From contig JBHJGP010000012.1 of the NCBI GenBank assembly GCA_050331695.1, positions 62,001-126,000 of the forward strand: a stretch of DNA of 64,000 nt. Reading direction: 5' to 3'. A model generated the notes under the pieces. That model had not been told where the DNA came from, ran no database searches, and saw only the letters and a list, made by a program, of their open reading frames with translations. Shown here piece by piece: positions 24,500 through 33,547 of the stretch; position 1 is the first letter of the stretch; every line of letters begins with the position of its first letter. This DNA is from JBHJGP01 sp050331695. Lineage in GTDB: Bacteria > Pseudomonadota > Alphaproteobacteria > Geminicoccales > Geminicoccaceae. A program made the translations under genes and the position numbers.

Positions 24500-25375
24500 T
24501 CAGGACCCGCGCGCGACGGCGAACCGAGCCGCCACGCTGCCATAGAACAACATGCTCGCTGCGAGCACGATGGCGGCCCCGGTCGGGATCGGCCACAGGC
24601 TCGATAGGATGAGACCGCCAACGGCGCTGAGCATGCCCACCAACATGGCGATCCAGACAAAAGGCGCCATCCGGAAACTCAGATTGCGGGCCGTGGCCGC
24701 CGGGATCACCACCAAAACCAGCACCAAGAGCGCGCCGACCAGCTTGAGGCTCGCCACCATCGCCGTGGTCGCAAGAAGGATGAAGGCATAGTCGATCAGA
24801 ACCGGCCGGCCGCCCCAGGCGCGGGCCAGGACCGGGTTTATCGTCGCCCGCATCAGAGGATTGTAGATCAGGGCAAGGACGATCAGCACCGAAGGCCCCA
24901 CGATCAGGAGCAGGATCAGGTCCGTGTCGGTGAGCGTGATCAGACAGCCGAACAAAGCCGCTTCCACCTGATGGATGTTGAAGCGTTGGGTCACCAGGAC
25001 CATGGCGATGATGCCGATACCCAGCACTTGGGCGAGAACGACACCGGTTATTTGGTCTTCCGCCGCCCGAAGCCGGTTGCGTAAAAAGGTGAGAAGAAGC
25101 GCGACGATCAGGCAGAAGCCGAACAGGCCGCCATAGGTGGCATCCAGCGGCTCGCCCAAGATCAGGCCGAGCGCCACCCCTGCAAGCGACGCGTGACCGA
25201 TGGTCTGGGTGAAGAAGACCAGCCTCTTGGCGACGAGGACGGTGCCGACGGCGGCAAGCAGGGGGCCGACGACCAGCGCCGCCAGAAGACCCCGAACCAG
25301 GAAGGCGTTGGCCAAGAGATCCGGCAGATAGCCGGCGGCGACCAGTCCCTCGACAGCTCGATAGACCGGTTCCAC
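24500..25375 (-). CDS. metal (zinc/manganese-type) ABC transporter permease
   Basis: Inner-membrane permease of the ABC-3 (ZnuB/MntB/TroC) family, 291 residues with 8-9 hydrophobic segments. Family landmarks include RLVFFTQTIGHASLAGVALG near residue 65 and a later run ending LVLVVIPAATARNLS near residue 225. The GTG start at 25375 lies 4 bases after the ATPase stop, so the two are coupled. It forms the channel with the ATPase at 25380 and binding protein at 26112. Zinc is favoured by the histidine pattern of the binding protein, but manganese or iron cannot be excluded. Confidence 0.9.
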   Translation of the reverse strand: MEPVYRAVEGLVAAGYLPDLLANAFLVRGLLAALVVGPLLAAVGTVLVAKRLVFFTQTIGHASLAGVALGLILGEPLDATYGGLFGFCLIVALLLTFLRNRLRAAEDQITGVVLAQVLGIGIIAMVLVTQRFNIHQVEAALFGCLITLTDTDLILLLIVGPSVLIVLALIYNPLMRATINPVLARAWGGRPVLIDYAFILLATTAMVASLKLVGALLVLVLVVIPAATARNLSFRMAPFVWIAMLVGMLSAVGGLILSSLWPIPTGAAIVLAASMLFYGSVAARFAVARGS

Positions 25376-25379
25376 AAGC

Positions 25380-26111
25380 TCAGCCGCCGAAACTGGTGAG
25401 AAAGATCGGCGCCGCTTCAGTGCGAGATGCGCTGACCTCTCGTCGCTCTCTTTCGAACAGATCGGCAGGCCCGGTGAAGATCATTCGGCGATTGATGGCG
25501 GTGACAGTGTCGGCGATGCGCAGCGTCGACGTCATATCGTGGCTGACCATGAGAACGGTGATACCAAGGCGGTCACGAACTTGCGTGACGAGCCGTTCGA
25601 ACACCGCGGTGCCGTTTTCGTCGACCTGACTCGTCGGCTCGTCCAGGAGCAACAGGCCAGGCTCGGGTTCAAGCGCCTGGGCCAGCAGGACCCGCCTTAG
25701 CTCACCGCCGGAAAGAGCGATCCATGGGCGGTCGATCAGATGATCGGTCTCGGTTGCCCGTAAGATCTCCGTCGTCCGCCGTCGGGAAAGGACGGTTTGT
25801 CCCAGAAACGCCGGGCGGCGGTCGGTCATGAGCGAGATGAAGTCGCCGACCGTCATCGGCATGCGATCATCGACCGCGATCGCTTGGGGCACGTAGCCGA
25901 TGGGCGCGCCGGCCGGCAGATCCAATCGGATCATGCCGCGATGAGGAACGGAGCTCAGAAGGCTCCGCAGAAGCGTCGTCTTTCCGGCACCGTTCGGTCC
26001 GATCAACGCGTGAATTGTCCCCGACGCCACGTCGAGGTCGATCCGATCGAGGATCACATGGCCGCCGAGCCGCACGGAGACATCGCGCAAGGCGATCGCG
26101 ATCGATCCCAT
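25380..26111 (-). CDS. metal ABC transporter ATP-binding protein
   Basis: Single-domain ABC ATPase, 243 residues, ZnuC-like. Walker A GPNGAGKTT near residue 38, Q-loop in GYVPQAIAV, signature LSGGELRRV near residue 134, Walker B LLLLDEPTS and the switch histidine in MVSHD. It abuts the binding-protein gene (start 26111, next stop 26112) and precedes the permease by 4 bases. It energises metal import through the permease at 24500-25375. Confidence 0.92.
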   Translation of the reverse strand: MGSIAIALRDVSVRLGGHVILDRIDLDVASGTIHALIGPNGAGKTTLLRSLLSSVPHRGMIRLDLPAGAPIGYVPQAIAVDDRMPMTVGDFISLMTDRRPAFLGQTVLSRRRTTEILRATETDHLIDRPWIALSGGELRRVLLAQALEPEPGLLLLDEPTSQVDENGTAVFERLVTQVRDRLGITVLMVSHDMTSTLRIADTVTAINRRMIFTGPADLFERERREVSASRTEAAPIFLTSFGG

Positions 26112-27041
26112 CTAGGCGCGGTCGGCAAGCGCGAGCCTGACGGCGCGAACGATGGTCTCGATATTCGCCGCCATCTCGCGCTCGAAAAAACCCGCACTGT
26201 AGTCGCCATCGTAGAGATGAGACAGTCGTTCGATCCGAGCCCCGGTCGCCTCGGCGACCAGGCCGGCCATTCTTGGAGCGTAGGCTGCCTCGGCGAACAA
26301 GATGTCGGTCTCGCTCTCCTTGAGCCGCCGGATCGTGTCCGCGAGCTGGCGGGGCGACGGGTCGATGCCGTGGCGTGGCTGGACGACGGCGTGGGCGGAA
26401 AGGCCGAGTTCACTCAGCAGGTAGTCGTAGCCGTCGTGAACCACGGCGATCTTGACCGCTCGATGGTCCAAGCCGTCGAGCTCGGAAAGTCCGGCCGCCA
26501 AAAGGTGGCGAAGCCGGCGTCTGTAAATCGTGGCATTCTCCTGGAAGAGATCGCCGTTCGCGGCATCCAGGCTCGCCAGGGAACGGGCGATGTGATGGAT
26601 CTGGCCGGCAGCGGCGGTGATCGAAAGGAAGCTGTGGGCATTGGGCGTCCCGTTCCCCTCCTCGTCCGAACTTCGGTCGCGGATCAGGGGCGAGCCGTCA
26701 TTGGCGTTGATGACGGTGAGATCGGCGTCTGCCGCCCGAAGCATGGGCCCGATGAAGGCGTCGTGTCCGAGACCGTTGACGATCACCGCGTCCAATTCCG
26801 AGAGAACGCGAACCTCCTCGGGTGTCGGCTGAAAACTGTGGGGATCGGCGTTAGCCGGGATGACCGGCACAAGATCGGCCGCCGTGCCGACAATGTTGGC
26901 GACCCAGGAAAAATAGGCGTGGAGCGTGGCCCCGACGCGAAGGCGTGTTGTCTCCGCAGACCGCGCCAGGCGCGGTTCGAGCAAGCTCGCCGAACCGGCT
27001 GCGAGCAAGGTCCGTCTGGTGATCTTTCCGCCGCGGCTCAT
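26112..27041 (-). CDS. metal ABC transporter substrate-binding protein (ZnuA-like, TroA fold)
   Basis: 309 residues from the ATG at 27041, which overlaps the preceding stop by 4 bases. The twin-arginine-like leader (TRRTLLAAGSASLL) suggests Tat or Sec export to the periplasm. The TroA/ZnuA fold is visible, with candidate ligands in order: His in ADPHSFQPT, His in NAHSFLS, His in QPRHGIDPSP, and an acidic residue in LFAEAAYAP. Three histidines plus a carboxylate is the usual zinc set, though some manganese proteins are similar. The long His-rich loop of many ZnuA proteins is absent or very short. It is the third gene of the operon. Confidence 0.88.
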   Translation of the reverse strand: MSRGGKITRRTLLAAGSASLLEPRLARSAETTRLRVGATLHAYFSWVANIVGTAADLVPVIPANADPHSFQPTPEEVRVLSELDAVIVNGLGHDAFIGPMLRAADADLTVINANDGSPLIRDRSSDEEGNGTPNAHSFLSITAAAGQIHHIARSLASLDAANGDLFQENATIYRRRLRHLLAAGLSELDGLDHRAVKIAVVHDGYDYLLSELGLSAHAVVQPRHGIDPSPRQLADTIRRLKESETDILFAEAAYAPRMAGLVAEATGARIERLSHLYDGDYSAGFFEREMAANIETIVRAVRLALADRA

Positions 27042-27715
27042 GGGCCCGCCTCCATGACCGCGTTCTGCTCCACGAGAAGCGGATCGTCCGCGCTCAGAAC
27101 CCATTGCCATCCTGCCTCGGGCAAGCGCTCCCCGGGATAGGCTTCGACCTCATCCGCGTAGACCCAGATCTGATGGGTGACCAGGAGATCCGGATCGTAG
27201 TCGATGCCCGGATGGGGGTGCGGATGGTAGCCGGCGTGGAGGTCGATCATCCGCAAGATCATGGACACAGGCTCCGTCGCATCCCGGTCGAAGCCAAGAT
27301 AGTCGATCCAGGCACCACCGTCATAGCCGACCCAGACGATGTCGCGCAGGTCTTCTGGCACCAGGGCCGGATCGAACGGCGGCACCACCTCGAGGGCAAG
27401 GAGATCCGCTTCCGGCCAGACGCCGTCGAGATTGCGCAGATCGATAATATCGCCGGTCGCCGAATTCAGCGTCCGATAGAGCGTTTGCGTCCGCTGAGGG
27501 AGCGTGTCGGCGAGCCGCTGATAGGGCCGGAGGATAGGGCCTCCGCTCTCCCCGGCGATGAGAGCGAGACGTAGAGCCACCGCCAGGAGGACCAGGCCGA
27601 TGGCCAAGCCGACGAAAGCTGCCTCCCGGCGCCAATCGTCGGCCCTCACGCCCCGACCGCCGGCCGAGCTTTCGTCTGTCGTCGTGAACGTCGTCACCTC
27701 TCGCCTTACAGCCAT
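27038..27715 (-). CDS. DUF6162-like membrane-anchored protein of a metal transport operon
   Basis: 225 residues. A cytosolic N-terminus is followed by one transmembrane helix (AAFVGLAIGLVLLAVALRLAL at about residues 32-52) and a periplasmic domain. A histidine cluster HAGYHPHPHPG near residue 168 could bind a divalent metal. The family is known only from zinc-type ABC operons and has no assigned activity. It lies 4 bases after the 27720 gene and overlaps the binding-protein gene by 4 bases, so it is tightly coupled. A metal-chaperone or transporter-accessory role is inference. Confidence 0.7.
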   Translation of the reverse strand: MAVRREVTTFTTTDESSAGGRGVRADDWRREAAFVGLAIGLVLLAVALRLALIAGESGGPILRPYQRLADTLPQRTQTLYRTLNSATGDIIDLRNLDGVWPEADLLALEVVPPFDPALVPEDLRDIVWVGYDGGAWIDYLGFDRDATEPVSMILRMIDLHAGYHPHPHPGIDYDPDLLVTHQIWVYADEVEAYPGERLPEAGWQWVLSADDPLLVEQNAVMEAGP

Positions 27716-27719
27716 GGGC

Positions 27720-28901
27720 TCAGAAGTGAATGGAGTGCTGCGGCGCCAACTTGCGTTTCAGAGACCAGGGGGTGCTCAGAATGAAGGCTTCGTCCAGCTT
27801 GGCCCGTTCTCCCGCCAGGGCGCGCTTAAGCTCGCCGAAGTACCGGTCTTTGACCTCAAGGATCTGCGGATAGGTGCCCATGCGTCTGACGACAGCGATG
27901 CCGTTCTCACCTTCGGCGAGCTGGCCACCAAGCCGTTCCGCCACGCCCTTGGCCGCCCTGTAGAGCTGCCGCGTCGCCCGAATATTTTCATCGACCCGCG
28001 CCGGGACCAGGCCCAGTTCGTCGGCGAGATCGCCCATGGCGAAGAACAGCGCGGCGCGCCTGCAGTTGACCTCGCGAACGGCCCGCCACTGGCGGTCATC
28101 CGTCGGCCGGCCGAAGAGTGTCAACAGATCACCCAGGGTGATGTGGCGGTTACCGATCCCCAGAATGACGGCGTCGGCCGCTGCATCGAGGTCGACCGCC
28201 ACCTGGCAGTCCGGCGCAACGCTTATGTTCGCCATGACGTCGCGGCGGAAAGCACTCCAGCGCTGGCGCATGCGCCTTTGTTCCTCGGGCGGCGTCACCT
28301 CGCTGTCGGCGCTGGCGCCGGTTTCGATAGTCCGTCTCTGCTCGGCGCTCATCGGCGAGGTGAAGGCGCGAAGACCCGTGAGCGACGGTTCCATGGCGCC
28401 CAGCACGATCAGCTCTTCGAGAAACGCGGTCTTGGCGCCGGCCCCGTACATGTCCATGACCACGCCGCGGGCGCCATCCTCGGCGAGACCGCCGAAATGG
28501 AGCACGCCCGCGAACATTTCCGTCTGATGGCCGAACCACTGGACGAGGAACGCCTTTTCGTCGCTCGCCGACACGCGGGAAAGCCGGTCGACCACCCCAT
28601 GAACATTTTCCGGGTGAAACAGGGCGATGCCCCTGATCAGCTCGAGATGGAACCAGAAGTTGGGTTGCTGCCGGTCATATTTGGTATCGAACGCGGTGAT
28701 ACGCTTGAGATAGCGCAAGAAATCGGCGCGGCTCGCCGCATGGCCGCGAAACTCGAGCAGCGTGGCGCCCGGCTCGGCGACCGTGTCAGGGCCCACCTCC
28801 AGCTTCGGGGCCATGGCGAAATGGGCGTTCGCATCGGCTGAAAACCCCAGCCAACTGACCAACCCAATGACGGCGGCAAGCCGTTGACGCTGTCCGTTCA
28901 A
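27720..28901 (-). CDS. exported protein of unknown function, first gene of the metal ABC operon
   Basis: 393 residues from a TTG at 28901 (GGGAGGA lies 10-11 bases upstream); the frame opens at another TTG at 28937. A signal peptide (LAAVIGLVSWLGFSADANA) precedes a mature part starting HFAMAP. The body is mostly helical with no motif I recognise; it contains isolated cysteines (APDCQ, EVNCRR) and a NFWFHLELIRGIALFHPENVHG segment. Its position ahead of DUF6162, ZnuA-, ZnuC- and ZnuB-like genes with 4-base spacing implies a role in metal acquisition. No Zur-type dyad was found in the 257 bases upstream. Confidence 0.65.
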   Translation of the reverse strand: MNGQRQRLAAVIGLVSWLGFSADANAHFAMAPKLEVGPDTVAEPGATLLEFRGHAASRADFLRYLKRITAFDTKYDRQQPNFWFHLELIRGIALFHPENVHGVVDRLSRVSASDEKAFLVQWFGHQTEMFAGVLHFGGLAEDGARGVVMDMYGAGAKTAFLEELIVLGAMEPSLTGLRAFTSPMSAEQRRTIETGASADSEVTPPEEQRRMRQRWSAFRRDVMANISVAPDCQVAVDLDAAADAVILGIGNRHITLGDLLTLFGRPTDDRQWRAVREVNCRRAALFFAMGDLADELGLVPARVDENIRATRQLYRAAKGVAERLGGQLAEGENGIAVVRRMGTYPQILEVKDRYFGELKRALAGERAKLDEAFILSTPWSLKRKLAPQHSIHF

Positions 28902-29158
28902 GGTCCGGCGTTCCTCCCGTTGAGCCTGTATACTCAATCGTCTCGAAACGACAGTTTTGTGAGGTCCCCGTCAACTCTGTGAAAGTTGCATTGCCGTCAC
29001 AACGTCACGCATTCGTGTCCGCAAACGGCGCTCGTAAGGTGTCAACCGGCGCCCTGGCCGCGCCTTCGCACGCAAACTGTCATCGAAGCCGGTTAACGCT
29101 GGAGTTGCGGCGTGGCGGTCTGCGCCGGTCGTGACAGAAACATGGGAGAGACGGCAGG

Positions 29159-30999
29159 ATGGCGAATAGGCGGTTTCGCCGGGCGGCGCTTTCGGGCGTT
29201 GCCGCGATTGCCCTCGGTGCGGCACTGACCGCGCCGGCGGCTTTGGGCAAGGACACCAGCTACAAAGGCACGGTCGAGACCATAGCCGGTGACGGCGCCG
29301 ATACGTCGGAGACGGTCACGGGCGTGGTGTTCAATGACGCCAACCGGGACGGCTCGCGTCAAGACGACGAGGCCGGCCTCGAGGGCGTGATGGTCTCGAA
29401 CGGCAAGGAGGTGGTCCAGACCGGATCCGACGGCGTCTACGAGCTTCCAGCTTATGAGGACATGACCGTCTTCGTCACCAAGCCCGCCGGCTACGACGTG
29501 CCCGTGGACGAGGACAACATTCCTCAGTTCCACTACAACCACAAACCCGCCGGCTCGCCGCCGCCGATCTCAGCGACTATGAGTGCGTGATCGTCGAAGG
29601 CGACGTGATGGGCGACGATCTCGGCCTCTACCCCCGCTTCAAACAGATCATGAGCGTTGCCGACACGCCGGTCTATTTCGTCGGCGGTAATCATGATCTC
29701 GACTTCGATGCGCCGAGCGACCAGCACTCCTTCGACACCTTCCGCCGGGAGTTCGGCCCGCCCAACTACTCCTTCGACATCGGCGACGTGCACTTCGTCG
29801 TGCTGGACAATGTGGTCTATCCCTGCACCACCGAGACCGATAATGCCGACGGCAAACACGGCTTCTGCGACGCGTCCGACACCGAGCCCACCTATAACGG
29901 CCGGGTCACCGACGAGCAGATCGAGTGGTTGAACAACGATCTGGCGCTGGTGCCCGAGGACAAGCTGGTGGTCCTCAACATGCACATCCCGCTGGTCACT
30001 TTCATGGATCTGGAATCGACCAAGCACCAGACCAGCAATGCTGCCGAGGTCTATGCCGCGGTCGAAGGCCGCCCGGCGCTGGCGCTCTCCGGCCACACCC
30101 ACACCATCGAGCAGATCCGCGAGGGTGAAAACTATGCCGGCTGGCAGCAAGCCGTCGGCGTCGGCCCGTCCCCGTTCCCCCAGATCGTCACCGGCGCGCC
30201 GAGCGGCTCCTGGTGGTCCGGTGACCTCGATGCCGCCGGCATTCCCATGGGCTATCAGCGCCTGGGCGCCCCCCGCGGTTACCTGCTGTTCGAATTTGAC
30301 GGCAATCAATTCCAGGACACCTACAAGGCCTCCGGCAAACCGGTGGACGCCCAGATGTCGGTCTCGATCGATTCGCCCCGGTTTAGGGAATGGTACAACA
30401 CCATGTACGAATGGGTTGCGTCCTACATCGATGAGGAAGGCGAGGAGAATTTCGAGGAGCGGAGCAAGCACACCCCGCCCCTTAACATCAACGATCTGGG
30501 CGACACCCAGCTCCTCACCCCCACCGACCTCAACGAAGGCACCTTCCTCGCCGTCAACGTCTGGAACGGCTCCAAGGACACGGCCGTGAGCGTCGCCATC
30601 AATGGCGGCGAGCCGATCCAGGCAACCCGTACCCAGGAGGGTGAAGGCGAGGAAGCGCGCCAGGGGGTCGAATATGCCGATCCCTTCGCCGTCGTCCGCC
30701 AGATGCAGGTGGCCCGCTACGCCTTCGCCAGCCAATCGGGCGAGCCCCGCAACCAGGGTTTCGAACTCTGGAAGGAAGCCGCCTTCCAGGGTGACCCGCA
30801 GCCGCTCCAGGAGTGGATGATCGCCGACCAGTCGAACCACCTCTGGAAGGCCCAGCTCCCCGCCGACCTCGAGACCGGCATCTACAATGCAGCCGTGACA
30901 GTGACCGACCATTTCGGCCGCAAGCACACCTCCAACCTCACCTTCGAGGTGATGGAGGAAATCCCGCCCATGCGCTTCCGCTCGGAACTCTTCGAATAA
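29159..30999 (+). pseudogene. calcineurin-like phosphoesterase with internal deletion and frameshift near 29555
   Basis: The ATG at 29159 follows a GGGAGA ribosome site and encodes a Sec signal peptide and the metallophosphatase N-terminal (SdrD B-like) domain as far as HYNHKPAGSP. The frame then runs into a stop at 29588-29590. The other frame picks up at 29564 with DLSDYECVIVEGDVMG and continues intact to 30999: GGNHDLDF, HFVVLDNV, LNMHIPLV and SGHTHT are metallophosphatase motifs 3-5, followed by the C-terminal domain. Relatives carry about 55-60 more residues at the junction, including the first metal motif (GDxQ), so this is a deletion plus frame change, not a simple slip. A GTG at 29587 could restart the downstream part, but without motif 1 it should be inactive. 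Confidence 0.75.
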
Positions 31000-31024
31000 G
31001 CTTCCGTCGGAGACCCGCACAACC

Positions 31025-31054
31025 AGGCCGGTGGCTCTGCCACCGGCCTTTTCA
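31025..31054 (+). terminator. rho-independent terminator
   Basis: AGGCCGGTGGC (31025-31035), a TCT loop and GCCACCGGCCTT (31039-31050), followed by TTTTC. A 10-12-base GC-rich stem with a three-base loop and T-run, 26 bases after the phosphoesterase stop codon. Clear intrinsic terminator; it separates that gene from PhoD. Confidence 0.9.
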
Positions 31055-31151
31055 TTAAGGAAGCCACGGTGCGGTTCCGCGTGGTTGTCATCTGCCGTTC
31101 GAAATCTGAGCCTAAAGCTTCGCGCCAAATGGCAAGACGATTGGGGGCAAG

Positions 31152-32684
31152 ATGAAACGGCGAGAGCTTCTTGTTGGCGCGACCGGAGCGGGCGTCGCGG
31201 CGGGATTGTCCGGGGCTTCGCTCGCTCAAGGCAGGTTCAACGCCGACCCGTTCGTCCTGGGTGTAGCGTCGTCCACGCCTCGCCCGCACGCAGTCACCTT
31301 ATGGACGCGCCTGGCCCCGCGACCGCAGGAGCCCACGGGCGGCATCGATCCCGTCGCCGTGCCCGTCGATTGGGAGCTGGCGTCGGACGATGCGTTCGGA
31401 GAGGTTGTCGCGCGGGGCACGGGCATCGCCTTGCCGGAACTCGCCCACAGCGTCCGTGTCACGGTCGACGGCCTCGAGCCCGGCCGCTCCTACTGGTATC
31501 GGTTCGTGGCCGGCGACGCCGAGAGCATGACCGGCCGAACCCGCACGCTGCCGGCGTCAGACGCAAACCTGAACCGGGTTCGGTTCGCCACCACCTCGTG
31601 TCAGCACTACGAGCAGGGGCTGTTCGTCGCCTACGACCGGATGATCGAGGACGACCCGGATTTCGTCGTCCATCTGGGCGACTTCATCTATGGCGTTTCT
31701 CGCGGCGATTTTCGCAATCACAGCCGCAAGGAAGAGCCGGCCACGCTCGAGGATTTTCGTCTGCGCCACGCGCTCTACGCCTCGGACGAAAGCCTGAAGC
31801 GGGCTCGGGCGTCGTTCCCATTCTACACCGTGCTCGACAATCATGACGCCCTGAAGGATGTCGATCTCGATCCCGCAGCGCTGGTGAAACGGGTCGCCGC
31901 CTATCAGGCCTGGTACGAGCATATGCCGATGGCAGGCGGCTACACGGCCGGCGCCGCGTCGCTCTACAGCCATGGCGGCGCCGATTTCGGCGATCTCTTG
32001 CGACTGACCGTCATGGACACCCGTCAGTTCCGGGAGGACGAAGATCTTTGCCGCGAGTTCGCCGATCCCGATTTCGGCTTCACGATTTATCGCCCGGCCT
32101 GCGATCCCGTTCAGGAGGAAGCGAGATCCATGCTTGGCGCCGCTCAGGAAGCCTGGGTCGCCGGCCGCATGGCGGGATCACGCCAGAGATGGAACAACTC
32201 CTTCGCGTCCACCGTCCTGTTTTCGCCCTTTGCCATGGGCCATGCCGGCGACAGGTTCGTCTACGAATCGAGCTGGGACTACTATCCCGCCAATCGGCGC
32301 CGGTTTTTGGCTTCAGTCCAAGACACCGGGCTCAGCAATCCGGTCATCTTGTCGGCTGACATCCATTCCAACTGGGCGATCGACGTGACGGAGAACCCGG
32401 ACGATCCGGAGAGCCGGACGATCGGCTCGGAATTCCTGGCGACATCGTTGGCATCGGGCTGGCCGCCGCCCCTGGACGAGCCGATCAAGGCCAATCTGAC
32501 CAACAACCCGCATGTGCACCATTATCGGGGCGACCAGCGCGGCTACATGATGCATGAGGTGACGCCCGAAAGCTGGACGACCGACATGCGCGTGGTCGAC
32601 ACGATTCTAACGACCGATGCCAGGGTTTCTTCCCAGGCGCGCTTCGCTGTCGAGGCCGGGCGACCGGGCGCGCAAAAAGCCTGA
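31152..32684 (+). CDS. phoD: PhoD-family alkaline phosphatase/phosphodiesterase, Tat-exported
   Basis: 510 residues. The N-terminus MKRRELLVGATGAGVAAG is a twin-arginine-type signal, as usual for PhoD, which folds in the cytosol with its iron and calcium cofactors before export. An N-terminal Ig-like PhoD_N domain (about residues 30-135, TLWTRLAPRP, GLEPGRSYWYRFVAG) precedes the catalytic domain with CQHYEQGLF, VHLGDFIYG, LDNHDALKDVD and SADIHSNWAID. The usual DDHEV motif is altered to DNHDA, so metal coordination may differ. It follows a strong terminator, so it has its own promoter. It would release phosphate from phosphomono- and diesters in the periplasm. Confidence 0.85.
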   Translation: MKRRELLVGATGAGVAAGLSGASLAQGRFNADPFVLGVASSTPRPHAVTLWTRLAPRPQEPTGGIDPVAVPVDWELASDDAFGEVVARGTGIALPELAHSVRVTVDGLEPGRSYWYRFVAGDAESMTGRTRTLPASDANLNRVRFATTSCQHYEQGLFVAYDRMIEDDPDFVVHLGDFIYGVSRGDFRNHSRKEEPATLEDFRLRHALYASDESLKRARASFPFYTVLDNHDALKDVDLDPAALVKRVAAYQAWYEHMPMAGGYTAGAASLYSHGGADFGDLLRLTVMDTRQFREDEDLCREFADPDFGFTIYRPACDPVQEEARSMLGAAQEAWVAGRMAGSRQRWNNSFASTVLFSPFAMGHAGDRFVYESSWDYYPANRRRFLASVQDTGLSNPVILSADIHSNWAIDVTENPDDPESRTIGSEFLATSLASGWPPPLDEPIKANLTNNPHVHHYRGDQRGYMMHEVTPESWTTDMRVVDTILTTDARVSSQARFAVEAGRPGAQKA

Positions 32685-32850
32685 CGAACGCCGGGTTGAT
32701 CCCAGCCTCGCCGATCATCCCGACACTCCGTTCCGCAACACCGAACGAAATGCTACCGCCGGATGTAAACTTCAGTTGCACTTGGCTTTGTCACGGAACC
32801 CGACGTCCGTCTCCGTTGTTCCCCGGTTCGAACAAAGCTGATGCGTATCC

Positions 32851-33453
32851 ATGGCAGACCAGATCGACCATCCAGCCTCGCTCTACGACGCGGCCAGACT
32901 GGGAAAACCATCCAAAGCCAAAGCCTGGCGGCGCCTGATCACCTATGGCGCGGCTGTGATCAGCGTTCTTTTGATGGGTGGTGCCGTTGGCTGGCTGGTC
33001 GCCGGTGAGCTTTCGAAACGCGAGCGCCAGCGGCTCTTGGACCAGCTTTACGTCGACACCCTGATCCACGCTCACGAGCTCTACGGGCCCGACAACGGCA
33101 TCGGTTTCACCTTTCCGCCGGACGCGTTCGAGCGCTTCGCTTCCGTCGTCGACCAGAACCTCAATCTGGCGCTCCGGCGCCCGGGTCCGGACAACGAAAC
33201 CTTCGATTTTCTGGGCGGTCGGATGTTGCCGCTGATGGGCGACGCGGCGGCGTTCATCGCCGTCGCCCAGGGCGACGAGCGGCTCAGCATCGTCATCACC
33301 GGCGTCGACGGGGAACAGTCCCTCGACTTCTTGGCCGACCGAACCGAAGAGCCAACCATTCTGGTCAGACCCCGGGACCACAGTCTCATCCTCGTGATCG
33401 GCCCCCTGGATCACAATCTCACGGACGATCTTGTCGCGGCTATCGTCGAGTAG
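32851..33453 (+). CDS. single-pass membrane protein of unknown function
   Basis: 200 residues. A short cytosolic N-terminus (MADQIDHPASLYDAAR) is followed by one transmembrane helix (about residues 35-55, AAVISVLLMGGAVGWLVAGE) and a periplasmic domain with no recognised family. The general plan (cytosolic tail, one helix, outer domain), and the position 95 bases before an ECF sigma gene, resemble membrane proteins that accompany ECF systems. It shares a sequence style with the anti-sigma at 34071 (GWLVAGEL versus GWFMHDRL after the helix). A sensor role is inferred. Confidence 0.7.
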   Translation: MADQIDHPASLYDAARLGKPSKAKAWRRLITYGAAVISVLLMGGAVGWLVAGELSKRERQRLLDQLYVDTLIHAHELYGPDNGIGFTFPPDAFERFASVVDQNLNLALRRPGPDNETFDFLGGRMLPLMGDAAAFIAVAQGDERLSIVITGVDGEQSLDFLADRTEEPTILVRPRDHSLILVIGPLDHNLTDDLVAAIVE

Positions 33454-33502
33454 GAGCCTAAGCGGCGGTTAGCGCTTTCGCGCGAAGGCGAAGCGGCCTA
33501 CC

Positions 33503-33517
33503 GTTGCCTCAGGCAAC
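33503..33517. promoter_or_regulatory. 15-base perfect palindrome upstream of the ECF sigma gene
   Basis: GTTGCCT, one central base, AGGCAAC: 7-base perfect arms, 30 bases before the GTG of the sigma gene at 33548. It is followed by an A-run on the plus strand, so it is not a terminator for plus-strand transcripts. Probably an operator, or part of the leader controlling sigma-factor synthesis. Confidence 0.35.
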
Positions 33518-33547
33518 AAAAAACGTCGTCGCGATGGAGAGCGTTCG

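Noticed and set aside
27558..28841. 427-codon plus-strand frame
   Set aside because: Antisense to the unknown exported protein and DUF6162 genes of the metal operon, which have operon spacing and signal peptides.
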